Origin: Pseudomonas putida
Lineage (GTDB): Bacteria > Pseudomonadota > Gammaproteobacteria > Pseudomonadales > Pseudomonadaceae
Length of the DNA stretch: 64,000 nt
Direction: 5' to 3'
Assembly: GCF_026625125.1 (NCBI RefSeq)
Contig: NZ_CP113097.1
Span: forward strand, 2,232,001-2,296,000
The translations under genes were made by a program, and so were the position numbers. This document shows positions 17,978-30,051 of this stretch, one piece after another. Under the pieces are notes generated by a model. That model did no database searches. It saw only the letters and a program-made list of their open reading frames with translations, and was not told the DNA's origin. Numbering within the stretch: position 1 is the first letter of the stretch; each line of letters begins with the position of its first letter.

Positions 17978-18886
17978 ATGAGTGCCAAAGTAGTGGTGGT
18001 CGGTAGCCTCAACATGGACCTGGTAGCCCGCACCGAGCGGCTGCCACGTGCAGGCGAAACAGTGGCCGGCGAAAGCTTTTTCACCGTGCCGGGCGGCAAG
18101 GGCGCCAATCAGGCGGTGGCCGCAGCACGCCTGGGCGCGAGCGTGGCGATGGTCGGTAACGTCGGCGATGACGCCTACGGCCAGCAGTTGCGCCAGGCCC
18201 TGGAAGTGGAAGGCATCGACTGCCAGGCAGTGAGCGCGTGCCCGGGCGTCTCCAGTGGCGTGGCGCTGATTACCGTGGATGCCGCCAGCCAGAACTGCAT
18301 CGTCATCATCCCCGGCGGCAACGGCCAACTGACGCCGGCAAGCGTGCAGCGTTTCGACGCACTGCTGCAGGCTGCCGAGGTGATCATCTGCCAGCTCGAA
18401 GTGCCTGCCGACACGGTGGCCTGGGCCCTGGCCAGGGGGCGTGAGCTGGGCAAGACGGTGATGCTTAACCCGGCCCCGGCGACCGGCCCGTTGCCCGCCC
18501 AGTGGCTAGGCCATATCGATTACCTCATCCCCAATGAAAGCGAGGCCGAGGCACTGACCGGCGCGCCAGTGGACGACCTGGCCAGCGCCCGCCGTGCCGG
18601 CGAACGCCTGCTGCAGATGGGGGCCGGCAAGGTCATCGTCACCCTCGGCGCGCAGGGTGCGTTGTTCGTCAGCCGTGACGGCAGCCGGCACTTCCCTGCG
18701 CCGCAGGTCAAAGCGCTGGACACCACGGCAGCGGGCGACACTTTTGTCGGCGGTTTTGCAGCCGCGCTGGTGCGTGGCCTGGGGGAGGACGATGCGATCA
18801 CCCTTGGCCAGCGCGCTGCGGCGCTGTCCGTCACTCGCGCCGGGGCACAGCCCTCGATCCCGACCCTGGCGGAGCTGGCCCCATGA
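17978..18886 (+). CDS. rbsK: Ribokinase
   Basis: The 302-residue PfkB-family kinase phosphorylates D-ribose to ribose 5-phosphate. The family signatures are present: [16 protein letters not shown] near the N-terminus and [17 protein letters not shown], with the catalytic Asp, near the C-terminus. I use ATG 17978, spaced 7 nt from AAGG; the ATG two codons earlier (17972) abuts the ribosome site. Confidence 0.94.
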   Translation: MSAKVVVVGSLNMDLVARTERLPRAGETVAGESFFTVPGGKGANQAVAAARLGASVAMVGNVGDDAYGQQLRQALEVEGIDCQAVSACPGVSSGVALITVDAASQNCIVIIPGGNGQLTPASVQRFDALLQAAEVIICQLEVPADTVAWALARGRELGKTVMLNPAPATGPLPAQWLGHIDYLIPNESEAEALTGAPVDDLASARRAGERLLQMGAGKVIVTLGAQGALFVSRDGSRHFPAPQVKALDTTAAGDTFVGGFAAALVRGLGEDDAITLGQRAAALSVTRAGAQPSIPTLAELAP

Positions 18887-19281
18887 AAAAGACCGCGCTG
18901 CTCAATATTGCCCTGTCACGCACCATTGCCGGGCTGGGCCATGGCGACATCCTGGTGATCGGCGATGCCGGGTTGCCCGTGCCGCCTGGGGTCGAGCTGA
19001 TCGACCTGGCCTTGACACCGGGCATTCCCGATTTCGCCAGCGTGCTGCGCGCCGTGCTCAGCGAGATGCAGGTGGAGCGCCATGTGCTGGCCGAAGAGAT
19101 GCAGAAGGTCGTGCCGCCCGGCCTCGTCGAGATCGAGCGCCTGCGCGGCAAGCTCGGCAAGCGTGAATGGCTGAGCCATGAGCAATTCAAGGGGTTGTCG
19201 CGCAGCGCCCGCGCCGTGGTGCGTACCGGCGAGTGCCAGCCCTACAGCAATATCGCCCTTATCGCCGGGGTAACCTTCTAG
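18883..19281 (+). CDS. rbsD: D-ribose pyranase
   Basis: The 132-residue enzyme interconverts pyranose and furanose forms of ribose, supplying the furanose used by ribokinase. Typical RbsD features are [23 protein letters not shown], which includes the catalytic His, and the C-terminal [17 protein letters not shown]. It overlaps rbsK by 4 bp (ATGA). It is the last of the six rbs genes. Confidence 0.95.
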   Translation: MKKTALLNIALSRTIAGLGHGDILVIGDAGLPVPPGVELIDLALTPGIPDFASVLRAVLSEMQVERHVLAEEMQKVVPPGLVEIERLRGKLGKREWLSHEQFKGLSRSARAVVRTGECQPYSNIALIAGVTF

Positions 19282-19284
19282 CTC

Positions 19285-19392
19285 CCACCGCGACCGCGCA
19301 GTTCTTCAGGCCTGCGCTTTACCTGTGCAAGTCACCGACTTGCCCAAAGCCGACGCAATTCCAGGTGGGAGCCGGCTTAGCGGCGATGGGCC
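19285..19392. repeat. REP-containing composite repeat
   Basis: A block of about 108 bp begins GCGCAGTTCTTCAGGCCTGC, passes through a CTTGCCCA stretch and ends in the REP core TGGGAGCCGGCTTAGCGGCG. The same order of blocks occurs in reverse orientation at 49178-49316. It fills the gap between rbsD and the nucleoside hydrolase gene. Confidence 0.65.
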
Positions 19393-19438
19393 GCAAAGCG
19401 GCCCCAACCGTTTCACCACAAGGCAACAGGAGTGCCCC

Positions 19439-20446
19439 ATGCTCAAACCCCTGCTACAAGGACTCGCCCTCATGGCCGCAGCTGCCACCACCACGCTCCA
19501 GGCCGCACCTCGCGACCTGATCATCGACACCGACCCCGGCGCCGACGATGTGGTCGCGCTGTTCCTGGCCATGGCTTCGCCGGACGAGCTCAACATTCGC
19601 GCCATCACCACCGTCGCTGGCAACGTGCGGCTCGACAAAACGTCGCGCAACGCCCGCCTGGCCCGCGAGTGGGCCGGCCGTGAAGACATCCCGGTGTACG
19701 CCGGGGCAGGGCGCCCGTTGCTGCGCACGCCGATCTACGCTGCCCAGGTGCATGGCGAAGAGGGCCTGACCGGTGTCCCGGTGCATGAACCGAAAAAGCC
19801 CCTGGCCCCAGGCAATGCCGTGCAGTACCTGGTCGACACCCTCGGCGCTGCCGAACCCCACAGCATCACCGTGGCCATGCTCGGCCCGCAGACCAATCTG
19901 GCCCTGGCACTGATCCAGCGCCCGGCCATCGCCAAAGGCATCAAGGAAGTGGTGGTAATGGGCGGCGCCCATTTCAACGGCGGCAACATCACCCCGGTGG
20001 CAGAATTCAACCTCTACGCCGACCCGCACGCCGCCGAGGTGGTGCTGGCCAGCGGCGTGCCGCTGACCTACCTGCCGCTGGACGTCACCCACAAGCTGCT
20101 CACCAGCGACGCCCGGCTCAAGCAGCTGGCAGCCGTGAACAACCAGGCCAGCAAGCGTGTGGTAGACATCCTCAATGCGTACATCAAGCACGACATGGAC
20201 CTGTACGGCATGCCCGGCGGCCCGGTGCATGACGCCAGCGTCATTGCTTATCTGCTCAAGCCTGAGCTGTTCAGCGGGCGGCGCATCCACATGAGTGTCG
20301 ACAGCCGCGAGGGCCCGAGCTTCGGCCAGACCGTGGCCGACTGGTACGGCGTGCTCAAGCAGCCGGCCAATGTAATGTGGGTGGCCGAGGGCGATGCCCA
20401 GGGCTTTTTCGACCTGCTCAGCGCGCGCCTGGCTCGATTGCCATAG
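19439..20446 (+). CDS. Periplasmic ribonucleoside hydrolase
   Basis: The 335-residue inosine/uridine-preferring nucleoside hydrolase has the calcium-binding motif DTDPGADDVVAL near the N-terminus and VMGGAHFNGGNITPVAEFNLYADP in the middle. A signal peptide (residues 1-23, ending LQAA) predicts a periplasmic location, unlike cytosolic RihA-type enzymes. ATG 19439, preceded by ACAGGAG, is chosen over upstream in-frame codons. Placed after rbsD, it would release ribose from exogenous nucleosides for RbsBAC uptake. Confidence 0.9.
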   Translation: MLKPLLQGLALMAAAATTTLQAAPRDLIIDTDPGADDVVALFLAMASPDELNIRAITTVAGNVRLDKTSRNARLAREWAGREDIPVYAGAGRPLLRTPIYAAQVHGEEGLTGVPVHEPKKPLAPGNAVQYLVDTLGAAEPHSITVAMLGPQTNLALALIQRPAIAKGIKEVVVMGGAHFNGGNITPVAEFNLYADPHAAEVVLASGVPLTYLPLDVTHKLLTSDARLKQLAAVNNQASKRVVDILNAYIKHDMDLYGMPGGPVHDASVIAYLLKPELFSGRRIHMSVDSREGPSFGQTVADWYGVLKQPANVMWVAEGDAQGFFDLLSARLARLP

Positions 20447-20630
20447 CGGCGTGCGGTGCATAGCGCTCGAACACCTGGTCGATGAAGCTGCGCGCCGCCT
20501 CACTGCCCAGGTCGCGCACCAGCAGGTCCAGGGCGATCAATACCAGCTCTTCTGGCGTGCTGGGGCTGTAGGCGCTCTGGCCCTCCGCCCATTTGACCTT
20601 GATGTCGGCGTCGATGCTGTGGTGGCTCAT
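20418..20630 (-). CDS. Hypothetical 70-residue protein
   Basis: The product begins MSHHSIDADIKVKWAEGQ and is acidic and helical (YSPSTPEELVLIALDLLVRDLGSEAARSF). I do not recognise a family. Its 3' end overlaps the convergent nucleoside hydrolase gene by 29 bp. There is no signal peptide or membrane segment. Codon use looks like the host genome. Confidence 0.55.
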   Translation of the reverse strand: MSHHSIDADIKVKWAEGQSAYSPSTPEELVLIALDLLVRDLGSEAARSFIDQVFERYAPHAAMAIEPGAR

Positions 20631-20915
20631 GAAAGGCTCTCGTTTGGGCCCGTAGCGGAGGGGCGAACACCTGACCCTGGCGTTCGCAGCAGGCACTGTG
20701 CCTACACTTCTTAAAGTAAATCATCACTTTGCGTCAATGGCTCTTCGACTTAAGAATAAAAAGCCTGCCCAAGCAAACCAACTGCGTGGTGCAAAATCCG
20801 GTCACGATTGCCTTTCGCCACGCACGGTGAGTTCAGGCAGACTTGGGCGGTTTTGCAACGAATTCAGGGTGGAACTGTCGGAACAGGCAGTTCCCATATC
20901 TATTTAGGAGGATTC

Positions 20916-21236
20916 ATGTTCCGTACCCGTGCTTCCCTGGCAACCTTGCTGGTCGCTGCGGTGCTGGCTGGTTGCAGCACTGGTGGCAACTCTGACGGCG
21001 GCAGCGCCCCGGCTGCACCTGCAGGCAACGACGGGCGCTGCGAGGCCAGCGGCGCCGATTTCGCCATTGGCAAGCAAGGCAGTGCCGACCTGCTTGAGCA
21101 GGCGCGCAAGGCCAGTGGTTCGCAGATGGCGCGTATCCTCAAGCCGCATGACGTGGTGACCCTGGAGTACCGCTCCGAGCGTCTGAACCTGAATGTGGAC
21201 GAGCAGGGCAAGGTGACCCGCGTCAACTGCGGTTGA
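20916..21236 (+). CDS. I78-family peptidase inhibitor lipoprotein
   Basis: The 106-residue protein starts at ATG 20916 behind TTAGGAGG. A lipobox (LAGC) lies at residues 17-20, followed by a Gly/Ser/Ala/Pro-rich linker. The C-terminal 65 residues match the I78 inhibitor family: RCEASGADFAIGKQG, then MARILKPHDVVTLEYRSERLN and a terminal NCG whose Cys probably pairs with the first. It likely inhibits elastase-like serine proteases in the envelope. Confidence 0.8.
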   Translation: MFRTRASLATLLVAAVLAGCSTGGNSDGGSAPAAPAGNDGRCEASGADFAIGKQGSADLLEQARKASGSQMARILKPHDVVTLEYRSERLNLNVDEQGKVTRVNCG

Positions 21237-21293
21237 TGCAACCCCAATGCCGCCCCTGCGCAGGCAGGTGTGCGTTGCCTTGGTAAAGCCCAT

Positions 21294-21324
21294 AAAAAAA
21301 CCCGCCACAAGGGCGGGTTTTTTT
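21294..21324. terminator. Bidirectional terminator between I78 gene and csp
   Basis: Stem CCCGCC/GGCGGG with a 5-base loop is flanked by A7 on the left and T7 on the right. It can terminate both convergent transcripts. Confidence 0.9.
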
Positions 21325-21337
21325 ACAGCTATCCGAA

Positions 21338-21550
21338 TTACTCCGGACGAACCTGCGCAGCCTGCATACCCTTCTGGCCTTTTTCGGCAACGAAGGAAAC
21401 AGTCTGGCCTTCTTTCAGGCTCTTGAAGCCGTCGGATTCGATGGCTTTGAAGTGAACGAACAGGTCGTCGCCGCCGCCTGCTGGGGTGATGAAGCCGTAG
21501 CCTTTCTCATCATTGAACCATTTGACGGTGCCTTGTTGGCGATTGGACAT
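21338..21550 (-). CDS. Cold-shock protein
   Basis: The 70-residue CSD protein is a single OB-fold RNA chaperone with RNP1 KGYGFI and RNP2 DLFVHF. It starts at ATG 21550, while the open frame continues into the 5' leader. The long leader before the start is usual for csp mRNAs. It is one of several CspA-like paralogues expected in Pseudomonas, and I cannot say whether it is cold-induced. Confidence 0.93.
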   Translation of the reverse strand: MSNRQQGTVKWFNDEKGYGFITPAGGGDDLFVHFKAIESDGFKSLKEGQTVSFVAEKGQKGMQAAQVRPE

Positions 21551-21709
21551 GGGTGAATCTCCAGAACATTTAATTTTCAGTGGTGCAATGTGGCCGAGGC
21601 TACGGAGCACGGACACCATAATAGTCTAATTCTGCGCCTGTAGCGTCTTTTACCTTCGCAGGATGCTGATCCAGGGCAAATAAAGCCCGGAAAGCCCTCC
21701 GCGCATGGC

Positions 21710-22012
21710 TCATTTCGGCTTGCAGGCCGCTTGCACGATGGTCTGTGCCTTCTGCATCAGCTTGGCGTCAACGCCGTCCTTACTGTCCAGGTCTTCGATC
21801 TCCTTATCGGTGAAATTTTCTTTGATGGCTTGCGCGCCGCACGAGCAATGCTTGTCTGCAGCTGCGGCGTCGACACCTTGGCTTTGCGCCACCTGCTTGC
21901 ATTGCGTCATGTAGGCACCCTCCTTGCCGGCAGGGAAGTTGCCAGCGTTGGCTGCCATGGGCAGCAGCAGGGCGCCAGCGGCCGCCAGGGCCAGAAGAGA
22001 CGGAACTCGCAT
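21710..22012 (-). CDS. Secreted small cysteine-containing protein
   Basis: The 100-residue protein has a clear Sec signal peptide (residues 1-23, ending ANA). The mature part, about 77 residues, is helical with four cysteines (TQCKQVA, KHCSCGAQ, AACKPK), compatible with two disulfides in the periplasm. I do not recognise a characterised family. It is transcribed towards csp. Confidence 0.65.
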   Translation of the reverse strand: MRVPSLLALAAAGALLLPMAANAGNFPAGKEGAYMTQCKQVAQSQGVDAAAADKHCSCGAQAIKENFTDKEIEDLDSKDGVDAKLMQKAQTIVQAACKPK

Positions 22013-22306
22013 AACCAGACACTCCTTGGGTTAAGGTCTCATCAAGAGTAGGTTGCTTCCCAAAGTCTGATTGGAAATTTTCCGTGTAAGTTCACCGCTA
22101 CCGCGTAAATTCCAAATATTTCTGCGCTGCCATGCAACCCCCGTGCTAGCATGCCCGGCTTGCAGCTACATACGTGCAGCGTGCAACTATCTTTTACTTT
22201 CCAGTCACTCAGGTCCCCCTGGCAAGCCGAAAGGCTTCTGCCACTGTGAGGCAGGCTTCCTTCAAGGAAGGCAGGTCGGATCTTGTACTGGCTCATCCCA
22301 ACCCAC

Positions 22307-22327
22307 GTGACCTTTGGTAGGGGTCAC
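22307..22327 (+). promoter_or_regulatory. Hairpin in the thrS leader
   Basis: GTGACC (22307-22312) pairs with GGTCAC (22322-22327), ending four bases before the AGGAGAGGAGG ribosome site. Across the 334-bp gap upstream of thrS I see no gene. This hairpin could affect translation of thrS, but no tRNA-like operator is evident. Confidence 0.3.
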
Positions 22328-22346
22328 CACTAGGAGAGGAGGCGCC

Positions 22347-24269
22347 ATGCCCACTATTACTCTTCCCGATGGCAGTCAACGCGCGTTTGATCACGCGGTA
22401 TCCGTAGCCGACGTCGCCGCTTCGATCGGTGCCGGCCTGGCCAAGGCCACCGTTGCCGGCAAAGTCGACGGCAAGCTGGTCGATGCCTGTGAACTGATCA
22501 CCCACGACGCCACCCTGCAGATCATCACCCCTAAAGATGAAGAGGGACTGGAGATCATCCGTCACTCGTGCGCCCACCTGGTCGGCCACGCGGTGAAACA
22601 GCTGTACCCGACCGCCAAGATGGTCATCGGCCCGGTCATCGACGAAGGCTTCTATTACGACATCGCCTACGAGCGCCCCTTCACCCCTGAAGACCTGGCC
22701 GCCATCGAAAAGCGCATGCAGCAGCTGATCGAAAAAGATTACGACGTCATCAAGAAGATGACCCCGCGTGCCGAAGTCATCGACGTGTTCAAGGCCCGTG
22801 GCGAGGACTACAAGCTGCGCCTGGTCGAAGACATGCCAGACGAGCAGGCCATGGGGCTGTACTACCACGAAGAATACGTCGACATGTGCCGCGGCCCGCA
22901 CGTGCCCAATACCCGCTTCCTCAAGGCATTCAAGCTGACCAAGCTGTCCGGCGCCTACTGGCGTGGCGATGCCAGGAACGAGCAGCTGCAGCGTGTGTAC
23001 GGTACCGCCTGGGCTGACAAGAAGCAGCTGGCTGCCTACATCCAGCGCATCGAAGAAGCGGAAAAACGCGACCACCGCAAGATCGGCAAGCAGCTGGACC
23101 TGTTCCACCTGCAGGAAGAAGCGCCGGGCATGGTGTTCTGGCACGCCAACGGCTGGACCGTCTACCAGGTGCTCGAGCAGTACATGCGCCAGGTCCAGCG
23201 CGAAAACGGCTATTCGGAAATCAAGACCCCGCAGGTTGTCGACCGCATCCTCTGGGAGCGTTCCGGCCACTGGTCCAACTACGCCGAGAACATGTTCACC
23301 ACGTCGTCGGAAAGCCGTGATTACGCGGTCAAGCCGATGAACTGCCCGTGCCACGTGCAGGTGTTCAACCAGGGCCTGAAGTCGTACCGCGACCTGCCGC
23401 TGCGCCTGGCCGAGTTCGGTGCCTGCCACCGGAACGAGCCGTCCGGCGCGCTGCACGGCATCATGCGCGTGCGTGGCTTCGTGCAGGACGACGCGCACAT
23501 CTTCTGCACCGAAGACCAGGTGAAGAAAGAAGCCGCCGACTTCATCAAGCTGACCCTGGACGTGTACAAGGACTTCGGTTTCACCGACGTCGCCATGAAG
23601 CTCTCCACCCGTCCCGCCAAGCGCGTGGGCTCCGAAGAGCTTTGGGACCGTGCCGAAGGTGCACTGGCCGACGCCCTGAACGAATCCGGCCTGGAATGGG
23701 AATACCAGCCAGGTGAAGGTGCCTTCTACGGCCCGAAAATCGAATTCACCCTGCGCGACTGCCTGGGCCGTAACTGGCAGTGTGGTACCCTGCAGTACGA
23801 CCCGAACCTGCCAGAGCGCCTGGATGCCAGCTACATCGCCGAAGACAACGCGCGCAAGCGCCCAGTGATGCTGCACCGCGCCATCCTTGGCTCGTTCGAG
23901 CGCTTCATCGGCATGCTCATCGAGCATTATGCCGGCGTGTTCCCGGCGTGGCTGGCACCCACCCAGGCCGTGATCATGAACATCACCGACAAACAGGCGG
24001 ATTTCGCCCTTCAGGTTGAGAAATCTCTGAACGGTAGCGGTTTCCGTGCCAAGTCGGACTTGAGAAATGAGAAGATCGGCTTTAAAATCCGCGAGCATAC
24101 TTTGCTCAAGGTCCCGTACCTTTTGGTTATAGGGGACCGCGAAGTCGAAACGCAAACCGTCGCTGTGCGTACTCGCGAAGGTGCAGACCTGGGCTCCATG
24201 CCCGTCGCCCAGTTCGTTGAGCTTCTGACACATGCGGTTTCCCGGCGTGGTCGCCAAGAATCGGAGTAA
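22347..24269 (+). CDS. thrS: Threonyl-tRNA synthetase
   Basis: This 640-residue class II synthetase has an N-terminal TGS domain (residues 1-61), the editing domain with [16 protein letters not shown], the catalytic core with MNCPCHVQ and [19 protein letters not shown], and a C-terminal anticodon-binding domain. The start at 22347 is set by an AGGAGAGGAGG site. It leads the conserved thrS-infC-rpmI-rplT-pheST-ihfA block. Confidence 0.97.
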   Translation: MPTITLPDGSQRAFDHAVSVADVAASIGAGLAKATVAGKVDGKLVDACELITHDATLQIITPKDEEGLEIIRHSCAHLVGHAVKQLYPTAKMVIGPVIDEGFYYDIAYERPFTPEDLAAIEKRMQQLIEKDYDVIKKMTPRAEVIDVFKARGEDYKLRLVEDMPDEQAMGLYYHEEYVDMCRGPHVPNTRFLKAFKLTKLSGAYWRGDARNEQLQRVYGTAWADKKQLAAYIQRIEEAEKRDHRKIGKQLDLFHLQEEAPGMVFWHANGWTVYQVLEQYMRQVQRENGYSEIKTPQVVDRILWERSGHWSNYAENMFTTSSESRDYAVKPMNCPCHVQVFNQGLKSYRDLPLRLAEFGACHRNEPSGALHGIMRVRGFVQDDAHIFCTEDQVKKEAADFIKLTLDVYKDFGFTDVAMKLSTRPAKRVGSEELWDRAEGALADALNESGLEWEYQPGEGAFYGPKIEFTLRDCLGRNWQCGTLQYDPNLPERLDASYIAEDNARKRPVMLHRAILGSFERFIGMLIEHYAGVFPAWLAPTQAVIMNITDKQADFALQVEKSLNGSGFRAKSDLRNEKIGFKIREHTLLKVPYLLVIGDREVETQTVAVRTREGADLGSMPVAQFVELLTHAVSRRGRQESE

Positions 24270-24274
24270 TGACT

Positions 24275-24820
24275 ATTAAGCGTGAAATGAGAAACGATAA
24301 ACGTGCTGCACCGAAGGCCCCGATCAACGAGAATATCTCGGCCCGCGAGGTTCGGTTAATTGGCGCAGACGGCGAGCAGGTTGGCATCGTCTCGATTGAT
24401 GAAGCGCTGCGTATCGCTGATGAAGCGAAGCTGGACCTGGTTGAAATCTCTGCAGACGCGGTACCGCCTGTCTGCAAGGTCATGGACTACGGCAAGCACC
24501 TCTTCGAAAAGAAGAAGCAGGCTAACGAAGCCAAGAAAAACCAGAAGCAGATCCAGATCAAAGAAATCAAGTTTCGTCCAGGGACGGAGGATGGGGATTA
24601 CCAGGTAAAACTACGCAACCTGGTACGTTTCCTTACCGATGGGGACAAGGCCAAGATCTCTCTGAGATTCCGTGGTCGTGAGATGGCCCACCAGGAGCTG
24701 GGTATGGAGCTGTTGAAGCGGGTTGAAGCTGACCTCGCCGAATACGGCACCGTCGAACAGCATCCGAAGATGGAAGGACGCCAACTTATGATGGTCATCG
24801 CCCCCAAGAAAAAGAAGTAA
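24275..24820 (+). CDS. infC: Translation initiation factor IF-3, AUU start
   Basis: The product, about 181 residues, has the IF-3 N-domain ([19 protein letters not shown]), a Lys-rich linker ([14 protein letters not shown]) and the C-domain ([17 protein letters not shown]). I place the start at ATT 24275. The GGAG at 24263-24266 is 8 nt from it but only 2 nt from the in-frame ATG at 24269, which also overlaps the thrS stop. A rare AUU start is the known basis of IF-3 autoregulation in E. coli. If ATG is used the protein gains two residues. Confidence 0.93.
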   Translation: MKREMRNDKRAAPKAPINENISAREVRLIGADGEQVGIVSIDEALRIADEAKLDLVEISADAVPPVCKVMDYGKHLFEKKKQANEAKKNQKQIQIKEIKFRPGTEDGDYQVKLRNLVRFLTDGDKAKISLRFRGREMAHQELGMELLKRVEADLAEYGTVEQHPKMEGRQLMMVIAPKKKK

Positions 24821-24880
24821 TCTCCCGGGCACGGCAGGCCTGATGATTATGTGTAATTTTATCGAATGCGGAGTTCCAAC

Positions 24881-25075
24881 ATGCCAAAAATGAAAACCAA
24901 GAGCGGTGCTGCAAAGCGCTTCCTGAAGACCGCTACCGGCTTCAAGCACAAGCACGCTTTCAAGAGCCACATCCTGACCAAAATGTCGACCAAGCGTAAG
25001 CGTCAACTGCGTGGTAGCAGCTTGCTGCACCCGTCTGACGTCGCGAAAGTCGCGCGCATGCTGCGCGTTCGTTAA
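24881..25075 (+). CDS. rpmI: Ribosomal protein bL35
   Basis: A 64-residue, very basic protein with the L35 sequence [20 protein letters not shown] and a C-terminal KVARMLRV. It follows infC by 60 bp and precedes rplT by 28 bp, as in the E. coli operon. Confidence 0.97.
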   Translation: MPKMKTKSGAAKRFLKTATGFKHKHAFKSHILTKMSTKRKRQLRGSSLLHPSDVAKVARMLRVR

Positions 25076-25103
25076 TTCTGGTCAAAGATAGAGGAAGTTA
25101 CTC

Positions 25104-26587
<1,484 letters not shown>

Positions 26588-26618
26588 GCCCAATCGACGC
26601 AACTTTCAGGAGAACAGC

Positions 26619-29000
26619 ATGAAATTCAGTGAACAGTGGCTGCGCGGTTGGGTAAACCCGCAAGTCTCCCGTGATGAACTGGTCGCCCGCCTGTCCATGG
26701 CCGGCCTTGAAGTCGACAGCGTAACCCCCGCTGCCGGCCAGTTCAGCGGCATCGTCGTGGGCGAAATCCTCGCCACCGAACAACACCCCGACGCCGACAA
26801 ACTGCGCGTCTGCCAGGTCAGCAACGGCCAGGAAACCTTCCAGGTCGTCTGCGGCGCCCCCAACGCGCGCGCCGGCATCAAGATCCCGTTCGCCATGATC
26901 GGTGCCGAACTGCCGGGCGACTTCAAGATCAAGAAGGCCAAGCTGCGCGGCGTCGAATCCTTCGGCATGCTGTGCTCGGCAGCAGAGCTGCAGATCAGCG
27001 AAGAAAACGACGGCCTGCTCGAACTGGCTGGCGACGCCCCGGTAGGCGAAGACATTCGCCAGTACTTGAACCTGGACGACGCCAGCATCGAGATCGGCCT
27101 GACCCCCAACCGCGGTGACTGCCTGTCGCTGGCCGGCCTGGCCCGCGACGTCAGTGCCCTGTACAACGTACCGGTTACCCGCCCTGTGGTGCCGGCCGTA
27201 CCGGCTGTCCACGATGAAGTGCGCCCGGTCGAGGTCAGTGCTCCAGCCGTTTGCCCACGCTACCTGGGCCGCGTCATCCGCAACGTCGACCTCAGCAAGC
27301 CCACCCCGCTGTGGATGGTTGAACGCCTGCGCCGCAGCGACGTGCGCAGCATCGACGCCGCTGTCGACATCACCAACTACGTGATGCTCGAACTTGGCCA
27401 GCCGATGCACGCCTTCGACCTCGCCGAAATCAATGGCGGCATCCGCGTACGCATGGCCGAAGAGGGCGAGAAGCTCGTGCTGCTCGACGGCCAGGAAGTC
27501 GCCCTGCGCGCCGACACCCTGGTCATCGCCGACCATACCCGTGCCCTGGCCATTGCCGGCGTGATGGGTGGCGAGCACAGCGGCGTCAACACCGAAAAAA
27601 CCCGCGACCTGTTCCTCGAAAGCGCCTTCTTCGAGCCGATCGCCGTTGCTGGCAAGGCCCGTTCATACGGCCTGCACACCGACGCCTCGCACCGCTACGA
27701 GCGCGGCGTCGACTCGCAACTGGCCCGCGAAGCCATGGAGCGCGCTACCGCGCTGGTGCTGGAGATTGTCGGCGGCGAAGCCGGCCCCATCATCGAAGCC
27801 GTCAGTGAACAGCACCTGCCGCAGGTCGCCCCGGTGACCCTGCGCGCCGAACGCATCACCCAGATGCTCGGCATGGAGTTGCAGGCCGCCCAGGTCGAGC
27901 AGATGCTCAACGCCCTGGAGCTGACCACCACGGCCAGCGGGGCAGGGGAGTGGACCGTCAAGGTGCCAAGCCACCGCTTCGACATCAGCCTGGAAGTTGA
28001 CCTGATCGAAGAGCTGGCCCGCCTGTACGGCTACAACAGCCTGCCAGTGCGTTACCCACAAGCGCGCCTGGCGCCCAAGGCCAACCCGGAAACCCGCGGT
28101 GAGTTGCCCAACCTGCGCCGCCTGCTGGTCGCCCGCGGCTACCAGGAAGCCATCACCTACAGCTTCATCGACCCGAAGCTGTTCGAGCTGTTCACCCCTG
28201 GTGTAGAGCCGCTGCTGCTGGCCAACCCTATCTCCAGCGACATGGCCGCCATGCGCGCCTCGCTGTGGCCAGGCCTGGTCAAAGCCATGCAGCACAACCT
28301 CAACCGCCAGCAAGACCGCGTGCGCCTGTTCGAAAGCGGCCTGCGCTTCGTCGGCCAGCTGGGTGACCTGAAGCAGCAGCCGATGATCGCCGGCGTCGTC
28401 ACCGGCAGCCGTCTGCCAGAAGGCTGGGCCAACGGCCGTGACAGCATCGACTTCTTCGATGTAAAAGCAGACGTCGAAGCCTTGCTGGGCTACTCGGGCG
28501 CCCTGTGCGACTTCACCTTCGCCGCCGGCAAACACCCCGCCCTGCACCCAGGCCAGACCGCTGTCATCCAGCGCGACGGCAAGGAAGTCGGCTACCTCGG
28601 CGCCCTGCACCCGGAAGTCGCCAAGGCCCTGGGCCTGGACCGCCCGGTGTTCGTCTTCGAGCTGGTATTGGGTGATGTGGTGGAAGGCCGCCTGCCGAAA
28701 TTCAGCGAGCTCTCCAAGTTCCCGGAAACCCGTCGCGACCTGGCCCTGATCGCCGGCCGTGACGTCGCCGCCAGCGCCGTGCTTGAAGTAATTCGTGACA
28801 ATGCAGGCGAATGGCTTACAGACCTCAGGCTGTTTGACGTCTACCAGGGTAAAGGTATTGATCCTGATAGAAAAAGCCTGGCCGTCGGCTTGACCTGGCA
28901 GCATCCATCGCGCACTCTTAACGACGATGAGGTGAACACTACCCTGCACAATATCCTCACCTCGCTTGAACAAAGGTTGAACACCACGTTAAGGAAATAA
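26619..29000 (+). CDS. pheT: Phenylalanyl-tRNA synthetase beta subunit
   Basis: The 793-residue subunit has the EMAP-like tRNA-binding OB domain at about residues 40-150 ([18 protein letters not shown]), B3/B4 editing and B5 domains in the middle, and the C-terminal ferredoxin-fold anticodon-binding domain ([12 protein letters not shown] to the end). Length is standard. The stop is 4 bp before ihfA, indicating cotranscription. Confidence 0.97.
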
Positions 29001-29004
29001 CGGC

Positions 29005-29307
29005 ATGGGTGCTCTGACGAAAGCTGAGATGGCCGAAAGGCTGTACGAGGAGCTGGGGCTTAACAAGCGTGAGGCCAAGGAGTTGGTCGAGCTGTTTTTT
29101 GAAGAAATTCGGCACGCACTTGAAGAGAACGAGCAGGTCAAGTTGTCCGGTTTCGGCAACTTCGACCTTCGCGACAAACGCCAGCGGCCGGGCCGCAACC
29201 CCAAGACAGGGGAAGAGATCCCGATCACTGCACGGCGCGTCGTCACCTTTCGTCCAGGGCAGAAGTTGAAGGCCCGGGTTGAGGCCTATGCTGGAACCAA
29301 GCCATAA
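29005..29307 (+). CDS. ihfA: Integration host factor alpha subunit
   Basis: A 100-residue DNABII protein that bends DNA as a heterodimer with IhfB. The signature [20 protein letters not shown] includes the intercalating Pro in the beta arm ([12 protein letters not shown]). It shares the pheST operon, as in E. coli. IHF is the usual DNA-bending helper at sigma-54 promoters such as the crcY promoter in this window. Confidence 0.97.
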
Positions 29308-29644
29308 CGACGAACTGCCCCCCATACCGGGCAAACGCTACTTCACCATTGGTGAAGTCAGCGAGTTGTGTGCCGTAAAGCCACACGTGCTGCGGTATTG
29401 GGAGCAGGAGTTCCCTCAGCTCAACCCTGTGAAGCGGCGGGGCAACCGGCGGTATTACCAGCGCCAAGACGTGCTGATGATCCGCCAGATTCGCGCGCTG
29501 CTGTATGACCAGGGGTTCACCATTGGCGGGGCGCGGTTGCGGCTCTCCAGTGATGAGGTGAAGGATGAGTCAAGCCAGTACAAGCAGCTGATTCGGCAGA
29601 TGATTGTCGAGTTGGAGGATGTGCTGGTGGTGTTGAAGAAGTGA
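29288..29644 (+). CDS. MerR-family regulator downstream of ihfA
   Basis: The 118-residue protein has a MerR HTH ([25 protein letters not shown]) and a short C-terminal dimerisation helix. This is the small MerR gene conserved after ihfA in gammaproteobacteria. ATG 29288 overlaps ihfA by 20 bp; the open frame also has a TTG at 29279. The ligand is unknown, and no metal-binding Cys cluster is present. Confidence 0.88.
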
Positions 29645-29741
29645 GTTTGGCCGATGAATGGAAATTTTTGAAAAAAAGCTTCCATTTATCAAAAGGTTAG
29701 GGTAGATTCTTCATCGTTCTCAGAGGTTATGAGAATGTAGT

Positions 29742-29818
29742 CGGGGCGTAGCGCAGCCCGGTAGCGCACTTGCATGGGGTGCAAGGGGTCGAGTGTTCGA
29801 ATCACTCCGTCCCGACCA
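29742..29818 (+). tRNA. tRNA-Pro (GGG)
   Basis: A 77-nt cloverleaf with acceptor CGGGGCG/CGTCCCG (one G-T pair), discriminator A and encoded CCA. The anticodon stem CTTGC/GCAAG holds the loop ATGGGGT, so the anticodon is GGG. It marks the left border of the accessory region that follows. Confidence 0.96.
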
Positions 29819-29830
29819 AAAAACTCCAAA

Positions 29831-29864
29831 AAATCCAGTCACTTAGCGGTGACTGGATTTTTTT
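29831..29864 (+). terminator. Terminator of tRNA-Pro
   Basis: A 12-bp perfect stem (29831-29842 with 29849-29860) with a 6-base loop is followed by T residues, 12 bp after the CCA end. Confidence 0.9.
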
Positions 29865-30051
29865 ATGGGTCACGATTTTTTCGGAGCGCATTTTTACCCC
29901 CACTTTTCTCCCCACCGAATTCAGCGGCCTCAAACTCATGGTGTTAGGGGCGACGACAGGGAGCATCGACCCTAACGACCGTCGTCATCGGTGAGATCGG
30001 CGAAAAGCGGACGTTCATATTAGGCCCATGGGTTTTGAGCGGGCAGTTCTC

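Noticed and set aside
29870..30050. Possible integrase C-terminal remnant next to tRNA-Pro
   Set aside because: A short minus-strand frame rich in Gly/Lys is visible, but no recombinase catalytic residue can be identified, so I make no claim.
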